64,000 nucleotides of DNA from Spirobacillus cienkowskii (GCA_003339605.1 QOVW01000060.1:1-64000), one strand, 5' to 3'; positions 36,079 to 45,364 are shown, numbered from the stretch's first letter. Made by a program: numbers and translations. The notes: generated by a model from the sequence alone, not told the origin.

Positions 36079-37617
36079 CTATTGTATCTCGCTATCAGTC
36101 GCCACCCATTTGTCATCAACTTCATCCAATATCAATGAAGCAAACTGAGATGAATACTCAGTATCCGACTTTAAGGAGGCGAAATCAGAATCTAAACGTG
36201 CAAGTTCAACTAATTTTTTATCCTCATTGAGTGCAAGTTTCAAGTTTTCTAATGCTTCTCTTTTTCGTCCTAACAAAGCAAGCATGCACGCTTTATTATA
36301 CAGGTAAATAGGATTATTTGCGTTTAACTTTAAAGCACTTTCAAAATCACGTAAAGCATTTTCATAATATTTTATTTTATAATAAGTAAGAGCTCTCTCT
36401 GCATACAGATCATCTTTTGAATTATCGAGCACTATTGCTTTTGTATACATCTCTATCGACTCATCAAATTTTTTATCATTTCTAAACATCTCAGCAAAAA
36501 TAATATAAGGCAATAAATAACTTGGTTCTTCTTTGGTTAAGTATTTTAATGATTTGTCAAGAATTTGCATTGCATCTATTTTTTTATATTCTGAAACCAA
36601 CGAGCTATAAAATTTTTTATTATCATAACTTGTTTGCGCAGAATATAATGCAGCGATTGCGGCGTCTGATTTATTATTATTTTTATAATTTGCCATTGAA
36701 ATATGCGCATACACCAAAGAATACGCTGAGGGAGAAATGTATTGTCTTTTAGATAACGCTTCTAAAAGTTTATCTAAATTTGACAAGGAAAAATTATATT
36801 TATTTTGGATTGTATATTGCAACACAGCAAGCTGTAACCTTGATTCAATATCGTTACCTAAAGAAATTGCTTTTTCAAATGCTAATGTTGCCTCATGATA
36901 ATTTTTAACACCCACATAGGACAATGCTGTTCTATGCCACAACCATCTATCGGGGTGTTTTTTGGCAAACTCTTTTAATGCAAACGCTGCTTTTCCAGGA
37001 ATCTCAGATTTTGCAAGAGCAATCGCTGCATAATGAGAAATATCATCCATGTTTGCGCCCTTACGAATAGCTTCTTCTATATTTTTTAACGCTTCTTTAG
37101 GATTTTTTTCAGAATAAATTCTTCCTTTTTCGACGAGAGAATCCATATGCTCTGGATACTTTCCAAGCGTTTCAAGATACATATCCTCTGCAGCTTTGAT
37201 ATGACCCGAATAATAAAGAATATCTGCTTTTGCAAAACACGCACGAGGTCTATTGGGCGCCATTTCATAAGCTTGAGTCACCAATTCAATACTTTTTTGC
37301 AATTCAAATGGATTTTTAGTTCCTTGTGCAACCTGTAGCTGAATGAGTTTTGCAAGCTCAATATAAGAATCAATATTGCCAGGGAATAAGCGAATACTTT
37401 CTATTAATAATTTTTCTGCATGAATTTGTTCGCCAGGAAGTGCATCAACAATAATTGCTTTGGCTTCGCGGTAAAGTTTTAATGACGATTCTCTATCACT
37501 TGCATCGTCTTTTTTTTCAGTAAATGCTTTAACTTTCTGCAAATCAACCAACTGTGCATGAGCTGACACAGTCAAAGCAGTTAAAATTAAAAAATATGCA
37601 AGATTCGTGATTCTCAA
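36079..37617 (-). CDS. Exported TPR-repeat protein
   Basis: 512 residues from TTG 37617. This start follows GAGGAAGG by seven bases and makes a clean signal peptide (RITNLAYFLILTALTVSAHA). A further TTG eight codons upstream lacks such a site. The mature part is helical with many tetratricopeptide-like units from about residue 70 to 470, e.g. ARACFAKADILYYSGHI-type and YLYNKACMLALLGRKREAL units. TPR proteins are scaffolds in envelope assembly or secretion. No partner gene is adjacent, so the role is open. Confidence 0.85.
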   Translation of the reverse strand: MRITNLAYFLILTALTVSAHAQLVDLQKVKAFTEKKDDASDRESSLKLYREAKAIIVDALPGEQIHAEKLLIESIRLFPGNIDSYIELAKLIQLQVAQGTKNPFELQKSIELVTQAYEMAPNRPRACFAKADILYYSGHIKAAEDMYLETLGKYPEHMDSLVEKGRIYSEKNPKEALKNIEEAIRKGANMDDISHYAAIALAKSEIPGKAAFALKEFAKKHPDRWLWHRTALSYVGVKNYHEATLAFEKAISLGNDIESRLQLAVLQYTIQNKYNFSLSNLDKLLEALSKRQYISPSAYSLVYAHISMANYKNNNKSDAAIAALYSAQTSYDNKKFYSSLVSEYKKIDAMQILDKSLKYLTKEEPSYLLPYIIFAEMFRNDKKFDESIEMYTKAIVLDNSKDDLYAERALTYYKIKYYENALRDFESALKLNANNPIYLYNKACMLALLGRKREALENLKLALNEDKKLVELARLDSDFASLKSDTEYSSQFASLILDEVDDKWVATDSEIQ

Positions 37618-37750
37618 TCTAAATCCTTCCTCAACACGCAAAACGCTGTTGCGAAGCCCGAGTCCACTCTTTCCTGCTATCGACTGATTTGGTAAATTAT
37701 TGAGATTGATAATTTAAAAGAAGATATAACTATAAAATTTAATTAAAAAT

Positions 37751-39229
37751 TTAAACTTTTTGAAATTTTGCTAAATCTGCAAGCATATGAATTTGGCCAA
37801 AAAGTGTGCTTTTAAAGTCGCTCAGTAGCAAACTCTCATTTTCTGAATGGGCGTTGGTGTAAGGGTCTTCAACTCCTACTAAAATTGCAGGAATCCCACC
37901 AAAAGTTGCGCTCAATGGCTGCACAAACGGAATAGTTGCGCCACATCCAATAAATTGCGCCGTATGCCCATATCCTTTTTCTAGCGACCGTGCGGCAATT
38001 TGATACACATCAGCGTTAGGGTTTGAAATTGCCCACCAATTGCTCGCCGACTCAGGGGTTACCTTTAAACGAAAACCTTTTGGACAATGGGCTTGAATGT
38101 GTTGCGTGAGTTTTTGCAATACATCTTGAGGTTGCATATCGGGTACAATACGAATAGAAACCCTTGCCCACGCAGCATCCTGAATAATATTACTCACCAG
38201 TTTTCTAGAACCACTTTGCACCGCATTGATGCTCAAAGAAGGGTAACGCCACAGACGCTCTGCAAAATTGTGTTCTGCATCTAAAAAAGACAATTCTTTT
38301 AATAACCCCGTTGCATTGCGAGCAATGGATTCCATTTTTAAACTTGCAAATTGTGATTTTTCAGAAGGAGTTAATGATTTTATCGAGTCTAAAATTCCTT
38401 TAACTTTAATATTACCTTGTTCATCTGTTAATGATGCCAAAATATGACTCAAAGCCACCACAGGATCTGGCAAAATTCCGCCCCATATTCCCGAATGCAC
38501 AGGATGCTCCAATGCTTCGACTTCAATATCAACAGCAACTAAGCCACGCAATGCAGTTGTAATGCTTGGTATTCCAGAGTCAACATTGGCACAATCTGTC
38601 ACAATAATTCCATCGGCTGTTAGTTTTTGTTTGTGCGCTTTTACAAATTGCGCCAAATGATGACTACCAATTTCTTCTTCTCCCTCAATAATAACTTTTA
38701 CATTAACGGGAAGTTCTCCAAGAGTTTTAAGGTATGCAGAAATTGCGGCAGTATGCGCAATAATCCCAGCTTTATCATCGGCAGTGCCTCTACCGTATAA
38801 TCTGCCGTTTTTTTCTGTTGGTTCAAAAGGATGGGAGTTCCATTTTTCTTCACGACCAGGAGGCTGTACATCATGATGGGCATACAATAATAGTGTTGGC
38901 GCACCGGGCTTATGAAGCCAATCTGCATACACGTAAGGGTGCACCCCTTTTTGCAGCTCTAGAACTTCAACGTTTTCAAGACCCGCTTGCTCCAAAGTAT
39001 GGGCTGTGGCTTCGGCGCTTAACTTTACAACATTGTCATCAAATCCTGCAAGACTCACGCTTGGAATTTTGACAAGCTTTTTTAAGACATCAAGCTCTTT
39101 GCTTAAGTTTTTTTCGCAATATTCAAGTGCTTTTTGTGTTGCTGGCGTTGGTGCTGTCACAAAAAGCGGCTCTCCTTTTTCGTTTGTACAACCACACGTC
39201 GCAGAATGATTATGATGAGATTGCAACAT
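37751..39229 (-). CDS. M20-family metallopeptidase (dipeptidase type)
   Basis: 492 residues. The two-zinc peptidase signature is complete: LLYAHHDVQPPG (first metal His/Asp), GRGTADDKAGI (bridging Asp), IEGEEEIGSHH (catalytic and metal Glu) and a C-terminal NAHSENES with the last metal His. A dimerisation lid lies at about 215-370. No signal peptide, so it probably cleaves peptides in the cytoplasm. The N-terminal ~20 residues, rich in His and Cys, are not part of the fold and may be non-essential. Confidence 0.92.
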   Translation of the reverse strand: MLQSHHNHSATCGCTNEKGEPLFVTAPTPATQKALEYCEKNLSKELDVLKKLVKIPSVSLAGFDDNVVKLSAEATAHTLEQAGLENVEVLELQKGVHPYVYADWLHKPGAPTLLLYAHHDVQPPGREEKWNSHPFEPTEKNGRLYGRGTADDKAGIIAHTAAISAYLKTLGELPVNVKVIIEGEEEIGSHHLAQFVKAHKQKLTADGIIVTDCANVDSGIPSITTALRGLVAVDIEVEALEHPVHSGIWGGILPDPVVALSHILASLTDEQGNIKVKGILDSIKSLTPSEKSQFASLKMESIARNATGLLKELSFLDAEHNFAERLWRYPSLSINAVQSGSRKLVSNIIQDAAWARVSIRIVPDMQPQDVLQKLTQHIQAHCPKGFRLKVTPESASNWWAISNPNADVYQIAARSLEKGYGHTAQFIGCGATIPFVQPLSATFGGIPAILVGVEDPYTNAHSENESLLLSDFKSTLFGQIHMLADLAKFQKV

Positions 39230-39256
39230 AATTTTACTTTCTTTATATGATATGTA

Positions 39257-39667
39257 TCAGAAATTATTTTTTAAAATTTGCCACGCTTCATTTAAATATT
39301 TCATGGCATCATGGGATGTTACCTGCATTTTATCAGGATGCCAAGATTGTGCAAATTTTATATATTTTTTGCGAACTTCTGATAAATCAATTGGCTCTGC
39401 ATTTTGTATATTAAAAAACGCTAACGCCCAAGACTTTGTTCCGCGTTGAAAATGATTTGCGGCAAGTAAACAGACTTCAAACTCTTCACATGCGTTTTGT
39501 TGTTTTGGTTGCTTTAAAATTTCTTGAATATCATTGATAATTTGTTTTCTGTTTTCTAAACGTTTCTGTTTTTCTAGTTTTTTTTGTTTTTTTATTTCCA
39601 TTTCAAGACGCTTCACGTCATACGCATCGTCATCACTAAAATCAATGTCCATATTGGATTCATCCAT
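39257..39667 (-). CDS. J-domain protein (DnaJ-like)
   Basis: 136 residues. A charged coiled-coil start (about 15-50, Lys/Glu-rich) is followed by a C-terminal J domain containing HPD within SWHPDKMQ and a helix IV-like DAMKYLNEAWQIL. It is likely a Hsp70 co-chaperone of special substrate, lacking the Gly/Phe and zinc regions of DnaJ. The placement of the J domain at the C-terminus is the less common topology. It diverges from the hemX-like gene. Confidence 0.85.
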   Translation of the reverse strand: MDESNMDIDFSDDDAYDVKRLEMEIKKQKKLEKQKRLENRKQIINDIQEILKQPKQQNACEEFEVCLLAANHFQRGTKSWALAFFNIQNAEPIDLSEVRKKYIKFAQSWHPDKMQVTSHDAMKYLNEAWQILKNNF

Positions 39668-39766
39668 CTGCTGTTATATACCTATTTGCGCACTGTGTGC
39701 GTTTACCCTTTTAAAGCAGAGTCACTTTCATTTCTCTCAACTTTAGAAAAGGATCATAAAACTGAT

Positions 39767-40618
39767 ATGCCAAATCTTTCTACGCATGAGAACATGATTC
39801 ACAATATTTTTGTGCTCGAACTCATTTCACGCATTGCCATGAGTACATTATTTGGCTTTGCGGTTCTCTGTTTTGGTTACACCTTAACTCCAAACATTCA
39901 AAAAAAGCAGCGCACAGAATTTATTCATATCTTTGCCCGTATTTTATTTATGCTGGGCTCTGCGTTTACCATTGTTTATGGAACGCTTGAATTTATTCTT
40001 CCACTCAATTCGATTGCCACGCAAGTGCATACAGTCATATGTCTTGTGCTTGCAGCCACCGTTTTATTTATAGACCCAAACAAAGAAGGCGCACCTGCAT
40101 TTTCTTTTTTAAGTGGCGCACTTATTTTTTTGCTCGTAACATTAACACCTTTTTTAGATCCAAAACCATTGTATCGTGCTCACTCTGTTGATTGGTTGGT
40201 GTATTTTCATATTGGCACTGGAGCATTGGGTGAAGCTATTTTTGCTGTGGTGTTTTGTACGTCACTCCTTTATTTATGGAATTATCACAAACTCAAACAA
40301 CGCAAACTTGCCTCAAGCGGCTCTTTGACAAGCCTTTCTTCTATAGAAAAACTTGTCGAAAAATCATCGCTATTTGGTTTAACTTTTATCACTCTCAGTC
40401 TTCTTTCAGGCATTGCGTTAATCTTTATTGGTAAATTTACTACACAAGTTGGATTTATAAAAATTTTATGGGCATTTTTGGTTTGGGGATGGTATGTCAT
40501 GACGATCTTTGGCAGGAGTCTCTGGGGATGGCGCGGTAAAAAAGGTGCAAAACTCGCTATCTTTGGCATGATTCTTCTTATGCTAGGATTATTTGGAACA
40601 ATTTGGCATTATTTTTAA
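39767..40618 (+). CDS. CcsA/HemX-family membrane protein
   Basis: 283 residues from ATG 39767; the open frame extends upstream to 39584, but that part overlaps the J-domain gene. About eight hydrophobic helices span the protein. The CcsA/ResC-like region has the conserved WLVYFHIGTGALGEA His and the C-terminal WGWYVMTIFGRSLWGWRG segment. Proteins of this type next to hemA (HemX in Bacillus) influence HemA level or handle haem. The next genes in the row are an asparaginase and hemA, supporting the HemX reading over cytochrome c maturation. Confidence 0.85.
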   Translation: MPNLSTHENMIHNIFVLELISRIAMSTLFGFAVLCFGYTLTPNIQKKQRTEFIHIFARILFMLGSAFTIVYGTLEFILPLNSIATQVHTVICLVLAATVLFIDPNKEGAPAFSFLSGALIFLLVTLTPFLDPKPLYRAHSVDWLVYFHIGTGALGEAIFAVVFCTSLLYLWNYHKLKQRKLASSGSLTSLSSIEKLVEKSSLFGLTFITLSLLSGIALIFIGKFTTQVGFIKILWAFLVWGWYVMTIFGRSLWGWRGKKGAKLAIFGMILLMLGLFGTIWHYF

Positions 40619-40639
40619 TTTAGAGATGAGATTTGCAAG

Positions 40640-41692
40640 ATGACAAAGAAAAAGGTTCTTATACTTCATACAGGCGGTACATTTGGCATGGCGTTAAATG
40701 GCACACACAATGCCGCTAAACAAGCGCCCCATATGCTAGAGCAATTATTACAAAGTGTACCAGAAATTTCTGCTGTCGCAGACGTTGACCTTCATGTTAT
40801 TTGCAATATTGATTCTTCCGACGCTGACATTGCGTTGTGGTCGCAACTTTCACACACAATCCATCAAAAATGGAATAATTTTGATGGCTTTGTTGTTGTG
40901 CATGGAACAGATACAATGGCTTGGTCTGCATCAGCATTGGCTTTTTTTCTTGAAGGCCTCACCAAACCTGTTGTGTTTACAGGATCGCAACGCCCTCTAT
41001 CCGAATTTCGCAATGATGCCAGAGTCAATATGATTGATGCCGTAGAACTTGCGACATTAGGTATTCCTGAAGTGTTAATTTGCTTTGATAGCAAAGTGCA
41101 CAGAGCCACCCGTGCCACCAAATATAGCAATGAACATTTGTACGCTTATAAGAGTTATAACGCCCCTCTTGTTGGCAATTTAGGTGTTAACATCAAAATC
41201 AATCCTAAAATTTTAAAAACTATTTTGCCTGTTGCGAAGCGGCATGCTCCTTGTATCAATAACAAAGCAGATGGCAACATCACTGCACTTTTATGTGCTC
41301 CTGGCGCTTTGCCTTCTGCAAAGTTTTGCGATGCTCTATTAAATTCAACCCATGGTATCATTATTCAAGGATTTGGTTCTGGTAATTTGCCAATTCAAGA
41401 AAAAAACTGGCTAGAACTGTGCGAAAAAGCCCAAATAAAAAAGATACCCGTTGTGATTACAACGCAGTGCGAATCAGGCTTTGTCTCTCTTAACCTTTAC
41501 GAAAATGGGAGAGCGTTTGAAAATCTTGGAGTGATTTCGGCAATGGACATGACGTTTGAAGCAACAAGTGTAAAACTGATGATTATGCTTGGCCGCAAAA
41601 TCCCGTTTGAAAAAAGACATGAGTTTTTTGCAACACCGCTTGCATTTGAAAACTCTCCTTCACTTCAAACACACATTTATGTAGGTGATTAA
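40640..41692 (+). CDS. L-asparaginase, type I (cytoplasmic)
   Basis: 350 residues. Hydrolyses asparagine to aspartate and ammonia. The two catalytic threonines are in HTGGTFGM (about 11-18) and HGTDTM (about 91-96); the SQRP element and the DARVN segment follow. The C-terminal domain contains FGSGN and TQCESG. No signal peptide supports the low-affinity cytoplasmic type. Its position between the hemX-like gene and hemA (two bases before hemA) is unusual; shared transcription with haem genes has no obvious metabolic reason beyond glutamate/aspartate supply. Confidence 0.93.
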   Translation: MTKKKVLILHTGGTFGMALNGTHNAAKQAPHMLEQLLQSVPEISAVADVDLHVICNIDSSDADIALWSQLSHTIHQKWNNFDGFVVVHGTDTMAWSASALAFFLEGLTKPVVFTGSQRPLSEFRNDARVNMIDAVELATLGIPEVLICFDSKVHRATRATKYSNEHLYAYKSYNAPLVGNLGVNIKINPKILKTILPVAKRHAPCINNKADGNITALLCAPGALPSAKFCDALLNSTHGIIIQGFGSGNLPIQEKNWLELCEKAQIKKIPVVITTQCESGFVSLNLYENGRAFENLGVISAMDMTFEATSVKLMIMLGRKIPFEKRHEFFATPLAFENSPSLQTHIYVGD

Positions 41693-41694
41693 AC

Positions 41695-43077
41695 ATGACA
41701 GGTTCCCATTTTTTTTCATACTGCGGTGCACATTATAAAACTTGCCCCGTGGCATTGCGTGAAGCATGGGCAACTGTTGGAACGTTTGATAAACTGCATG
41801 AAATTATAAAAAATATTTTACAACAATCTGATTTTGAATTTGTGTTAATCAGCACGTGTAACAGATATGATATTTGTTTTTTTGGCAAAATCACAACAGT
41901 GCAAATTAAACAAATCTTTTTGAGCTTGCACCAATTGTCACTGACAACGGTTAACGCCAATTTGCCAAAATTAAATATTAATAATATTTTTGATTTTATT
42001 ACAGTTGATTACGATGAAAATGCGATTCAAAAATTATTTAAAGTAACTGCAAGTCTGGATTCTTTGGTGCTTGGTGAGCCGCAAATTTTTGGTCAAATTA
42101 AAAATGCCTATCAAAAAGCTGTTGAACTTGGTTTTGCTGGAACATTGGCTGGCCCCATATTTAACCGCTGCTTTAAAGTCACAAAAAAAATTCGCTCTGA
42201 CACAGACATTGGAAAAAATGGAATTTCAATTGGGCATGCAGCAATTGATGCCATTTCTCGTGTATTTGACAATCTTGCAGAAAAACAAATTTTGATTTTT
42301 GGTGCTGGCGAAATGGCACGGGTGGTTGCGCAACATTTATTATTTTTTAAAGCAAAAAGTGTTTTTATTGCCAACCGAACCTTTCATCGTGCAGAGAATT
42401 TAGCATTAGAACTTGGCAATGCATGGCCGCTCGATTTAGAGAGTGCATTAAATCGTATTCACGAATTTGATATTAGCATTGCAGCCGCATCGGGCACCGA
42501 ATTTATTTTGCACACCAATCATTTAAAAAACTATCCTAAAAAACGCCAAGGCAAGCTGTCTGTGTTTGTTGATATTAGTATTCCGCGTAAGATTGAACCA
42601 AGTATTGCAAAAATAGAGAACTTATTTTTATTTAATATCGATGATCTCGATTCCATTATGGAAAAAAATCGCGAATCACGCAAAAACGCGGCATTGCTCG
42701 CAGAACAAATGATTCATGCTGAGGTGCAAGAATATCTGTTTATTAGTAAACAAAAAGAAAACCTTGCAAATGTTGGCCGTTTGCATAGTTGGGTCAAAAA
42801 CGTGGTTGATTACGAAATATCTCGATCTCTTCGCGATTTGCAAAAAGGAAAAAAAGTTGATTCTCAAGTTGTTTCCGATGCTGTCGCAAAAAGACTTGTT
42901 TCTATTTCTGCACATTTGGCTAAAAATAATATCAAAATACCCAATCAAGAACATTCGGTGGGAGAATTGCTTGAATTTTTATTTCGACTTTCTGAACAAC
43001 CCTTACTCCCAGAAAAAAATGTCAAAGAAAACAATGTCCTTAAATTTCCAAGCAAACGGAAAATTAATTTCAAATAA
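41695..43077 (+). CDS. hemA: Glutamyl-tRNA reductase
   Basis: 460 residues, slightly longer than usual. First committed step of C5 tetrapyrrole synthesis: reduces glutamyl-tRNA to glutamate-1-semialdehyde with NADPH. The catalytic cysteine is C55 in STCNRYD. The tRNA/substrate region GEPQIFGQIKNAYQ (about 127-140) and the Rossmann fingerprint FGAGEMARVVAQH are present, followed by the C-terminal dimerisation helix. It starts two bases after the asparaginase stop. Its downstream partners hemC and hemD are separated from it by an inserted DarTG pair. Confidence 0.97.
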   Translation: MTGSHFFSYCGAHYKTCPVALREAWATVGTFDKLHEIIKNILQQSDFEFVLISTCNRYDICFFGKITTVQIKQIFLSLHQLSLTTVNANLPKLNINNIFDFITVDYDENAIQKLFKVTASLDSLVLGEPQIFGQIKNAYQKAVELGFAGTLAGPIFNRCFKVTKKIRSDTDIGKNGISIGHAAIDAISRVFDNLAEKQILIFGAGEMARVVAQHLLFFKAKSVFIANRTFHRAENLALELGNAWPLDLESALNRIHEFDISIAAASGTEFILHTNHLKNYPKKRQGKLSVFVDISIPRKIEPSIAKIENLFLFNIDDLDSIMEKNRESRKNAALLAEQMIHAEVQEYLFISKQKENLANVGRLHSWVKNVVDYEISRSLRDLQKGKKVDSQVVSDAVAKRLVSISAHLAKNNIKIPNQEHSVGELLEFLFRLSEQPLLPEKNVKENNVLKFPSKRKINFK

Positions 43078-43124
43078 TGACAATGGTTTCTTAAAACTAA
43101 ACAAAACTCATAAGTAGATTTTAT

Positions 43125-43760
43125 ATGCAAAATCAAGAAATTTATCATTTCACACATAAAGAAAATTTTGATTCTATTTTAAAAAAAAATAGCCTTTTCT
43201 CAACAAATATGGTTATAAACCAGAAAATTTCATTTAAAGATGCTTCTTATCTTAACATCCAAGATAGACGCAGTCGAGCTCGTGTAAATACAAATATAAA
43301 TGGTGTTTTACATGATTACGTGCCGTTTTATTTTGCTCCTCGTTCTCCAATGTTATACGCTCACCATATAGGAAAAGTCGGGTCTGGTATTGCTCAAACT
43401 AATCTTATTTATTTGGTTTCTTCAGTACATTCTGTCGTAAACGCTAATTTATTTTATGCTTTTACGGACGGACATGCTGCTATGTGCGTGTCTAGTTTTT
43501 TTGACAAATTAGAATTTCTCAATCAAATAGATTGGCAGCTTATGAAAGCTTCCTACTGGAGCAATACAGAAGATGATCCCGATCGAAAAAGACGTAGACA
43601 AGCTGAATTTCTTGTGAAAGATTTTTTTCCTTTTCATTTGATACATAAAATTGGAGTCTTCGACGAGTGTCATAAGAACTTCATTATATCAATATTAAAA
43701 AGCAATGGAAAAGAAGATATGGTTGAAAATGTGTCTATCGAACGCAAATGGTATTTTTAG
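43125..43760 (+). CDS. darT: DarT toxin: DNA ADP-ribosyltransferase (DUF4433)
   Basis: 211 residues. DarT enzymes use NAD to ADP-ribosylate thymidine (or guanosine) in single-stranded DNA, blocking replication. Seen: the N-terminal YHFTHKENFDSIL start, the Arg-rich NAD-site region RRSRARV (about 48-54), VPFYFAPRSPMLY, the FTDGHAAM segment, and the catalytic glutamate E161 in RRRQAEFLVKDFFP. All hallmark positions are intact, so activity is expected. The antitoxin follows 9 bases downstream. It lies 47 bases after hemA inside a haem operon, which points to insertion by horizontal transfer. Confidence 0.95.
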   Translation: MQNQEIYHFTHKENFDSILKKNSLFSTNMVINQKISFKDASYLNIQDRRSRARVNTNINGVLHDYVPFYFAPRSPMLYAHHIGKVGSGIAQTNLIYLVSSVHSVVNANLFYAFTDGHAAMCVSSFFDKLEFLNQIDWQLMKASYWSNTEDDPDRKRRRQAEFLVKDFFPFHLIHKIGVFDECHKNFIISILKSNGKEDMVENVSIERKWYF

Positions 43761-43769
43761 GGGGCGTAT

Positions 43770-44795
43770 ATGATTGAAAATAAATACGATGATCTGCTTG
43801 ATAGTCAAACAGAAGCTCTTGTAAATACCGTCAATTGTGTTGGAGTAATGGGTAAAGGGATTGCTTTACAATTTAAAAAAGCATGGCCAGATAATTTCAA
43901 AGCATACGCAAATGCTTGTAAAAAAGGTGAAATACGACCAGGGAAAATGTTTGTTTTTTCATCTAAAGAGAAAATTATTATAAATTTTCCTACTAAAGAG
44001 CATTGGAAAGAAAGATCTAAAATTGATTTTATTAAAGAAGGACTTCAAGATCTTATAAAAATTATAGCAAAGTATAAAATTAAATCTATTGCTATTCCAC
44101 CTCTCGGTTGCGGTAACGGAGGGCTAAATTGGAAAGACGTGCAGCCAATAATCGCTGAGGCATTTAAGTCATTTCCAGACGTTCAAATTTTTTTATACCC
44201 ACCAGCAGGAAAACCTAATATAAAGCATATTTCTCACAATATAGAAAAATTAAAAATGACTCCAAGCAGAGCTGCTTTGCTATCTTTAATGCATCTCTAT
44301 CGTGGTGGCTCTTACCCGTTGACTAAAATTGAAATTCAAAAGCTGGCTTATTTTTTACAATGCGCTGGAGAACCGCTACGCTTAAAATATGAAAAACTAC
44401 ACTTTGGCCCGTATGCAGAAAATTTAAATCACGCTCTGCAAAATATGGAAGGTCATTTCATTCTTGGGTTTGGGGATAGGCAACAGCGTTCAGAAATCCG
44501 ACCACTGGTTCAGGCTTTAGAAAAAGCTCATGCATTTCTTCGAGATTATCCAGAAACTCGTGGAAGAATTCAGATTGTATCAAAATTAATTGATGGCTTT
44601 GAAGACTCTTTTGGCCTTGAACTTCTTGCAACTGTGCATTGGGTGCTTCAAAACGAACAAATTTCACCTCAAACTGTTCAAGAAACCACAAAACATATTC
44701 ATCGTTGGAATGAACGCAAAAAACTAATAATAAAAGAATCACAAGTAGCAGCTGCTCTGGAAAGATTAAAAGAACAAGGGTGGATCGTGAATTGA
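43770..44795 (+). CDS. darG: DarG antitoxin: macro-domain DNA ADP-ribosyl hydrolase
   Basis: 341 residues. The N-terminal macro domain (about 1-155) removes ADP-ribose from DNA: EALVNTVNCVGVMGKGIALQFKK at about 15-37 (read in pieces) gives the substrate loop, and IPPLGCGNGGLNW the second loop. The C-terminal part (about 165-341, starting SRAALLSLMHLY and containing KLAYFLQ and HFGPYAENL) is the DarG domain that binds and silences DarT. Both parts look intact. It forms a two-gene toxin-antitoxin unit with darT. Its stop codon is directly followed, in the same frame, by the Rpn remnant. Confidence 0.95.
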   Translation: MIENKYDDLLDSQTEALVNTVNCVGVMGKGIALQFKKAWPDNFKAYANACKKGEIRPGKMFVFSSKEKIIINFPTKEHWKERSKIDFIKEGLQDLIKIIAKYKIKSIAIPPLGCGNGGLNWKDVQPIIAEAFKSFPDVQIFLYPPAGKPNIKHISHNIEKLKMTPSRAALLSLMHLYRGGSYPLTKIEIQKLAYFLQCAGEPLRLKYEKLHFGPYAENLNHALQNMEGHFILGFGDRQQRSEIRPLVQALEKAHAFLRDYPETRGRIQIVSKLIDGFEDSFGLELLATVHWVLQNEQISPQTVQETTKHIHRWNERKKLIIKESQVAAALERLKEQGWIVN

Positions 44796-45266
44796 ACTGG
44801 CAAAAATTTTTATAGAAAATTTAAAGTCCTAGCCCCCGACCTCGAAATCCATTATATAATTATACCCAAAATGCCCAAACATATGTATAATGGCAGTATG
44901 ACAAGGCTTGAAAAATGGTTACTCTTCTTTCAAGCATCAAACAAAAAAGTGTTCGAGGAACTCGCCATGCAAGACAGATTATTTGAACAAGCAAAAGAAA
45001 CTTTGTATTTTTTGAGTCATCACCCCGAAGAAAGAGCTGCATACACTCAACGTTTAAAATATCTCTTAGATACCGCTTCTCGAATTGATGATGCTGAAGC
45101 TAGAGGTGAAGCTAGGGGCGAAGCTAGAGGTGAAGCTAGGGGCGAAGCTAGAGGTGAACATAAAAAAGCACTTGAATTCGCAAAAATGCTAAAGGCCAGA
45201 GACTTCTCAATGATAGATATTATTGAAATGACTGGACTCACTCCAGAAGAAGCTGAAAATTTGTAA
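44796..45266 (+). pseudogene. C-terminal remnant of an Rpn/PD-(D/E)XK transposase-like nuclease
   Basis: The frame is open from the base after the DarG stop to TAA 45266, with the first ATG at 44871 (131 residues). The text LEIHYIIIPKM before that ATG, then RLEKWLLFFQ, LYFLSHHPEERAAYTQR, an EARG repeat tract and a final IIEMTGLTPEEAENL match the C-terminal half of Rpn (PDDEXK_2) recombination-promoting nucleases. The ~150-residue catalytic N-terminal half is absent. It is probably dead, though a short product from ATG 44871 could be made. It marks an old mobile insertion or deletion at this site. Confidence 0.8.
45096..45155 (+). repeat. 12-bp tandem repeat (5 units) in the Rpn remnant
   Basis: Five in-frame copies of GAAGCTAGAGGT/GAAGCTAGGGGC alternate strictly (A-B-A-B-A), encoding EARG five times. 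The alternation means the 24-bp pair was duplicated, so the tract grew recently by slippage. Similar Glu/Gly-rich tracts are usual in Rpn family C-termini. Confidence 0.9.
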
Positions 45267-45338
45267 CGCAAGATAGCAAGTTTTAAGTTTTTTATAATTT
45301 AAACAAACCAAAGCTATATTTTTGTTATCTTATCTACA

Positions 45339-45364
45339 GAGCGAGTGTTTCAAAACACTCGCTC
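45339..45364. promoter_or_regulatory. Strong hairpin 33 bases upstream of hemC
   Basis: A perfect 12-bp inverted repeat GAGCGAGTGTTT/AAACACTCGCTC (45339-45350 with 45353-45364) with a two-base centre. No T-run follows, so it is not a standard intrinsic terminator. It may be a leader element of hemC, a transcript-end stabiliser of the upstream unit, or a protein-binding palindrome. It lies between the Rpn remnant and hemC. Confidence 0.6.

Noticed and set aside
45096-45155. CRISPR-like array
   Set aside because: Units are contiguous 12-bp copies without spacers and in frame with protein; it is a coding tandem repeat.
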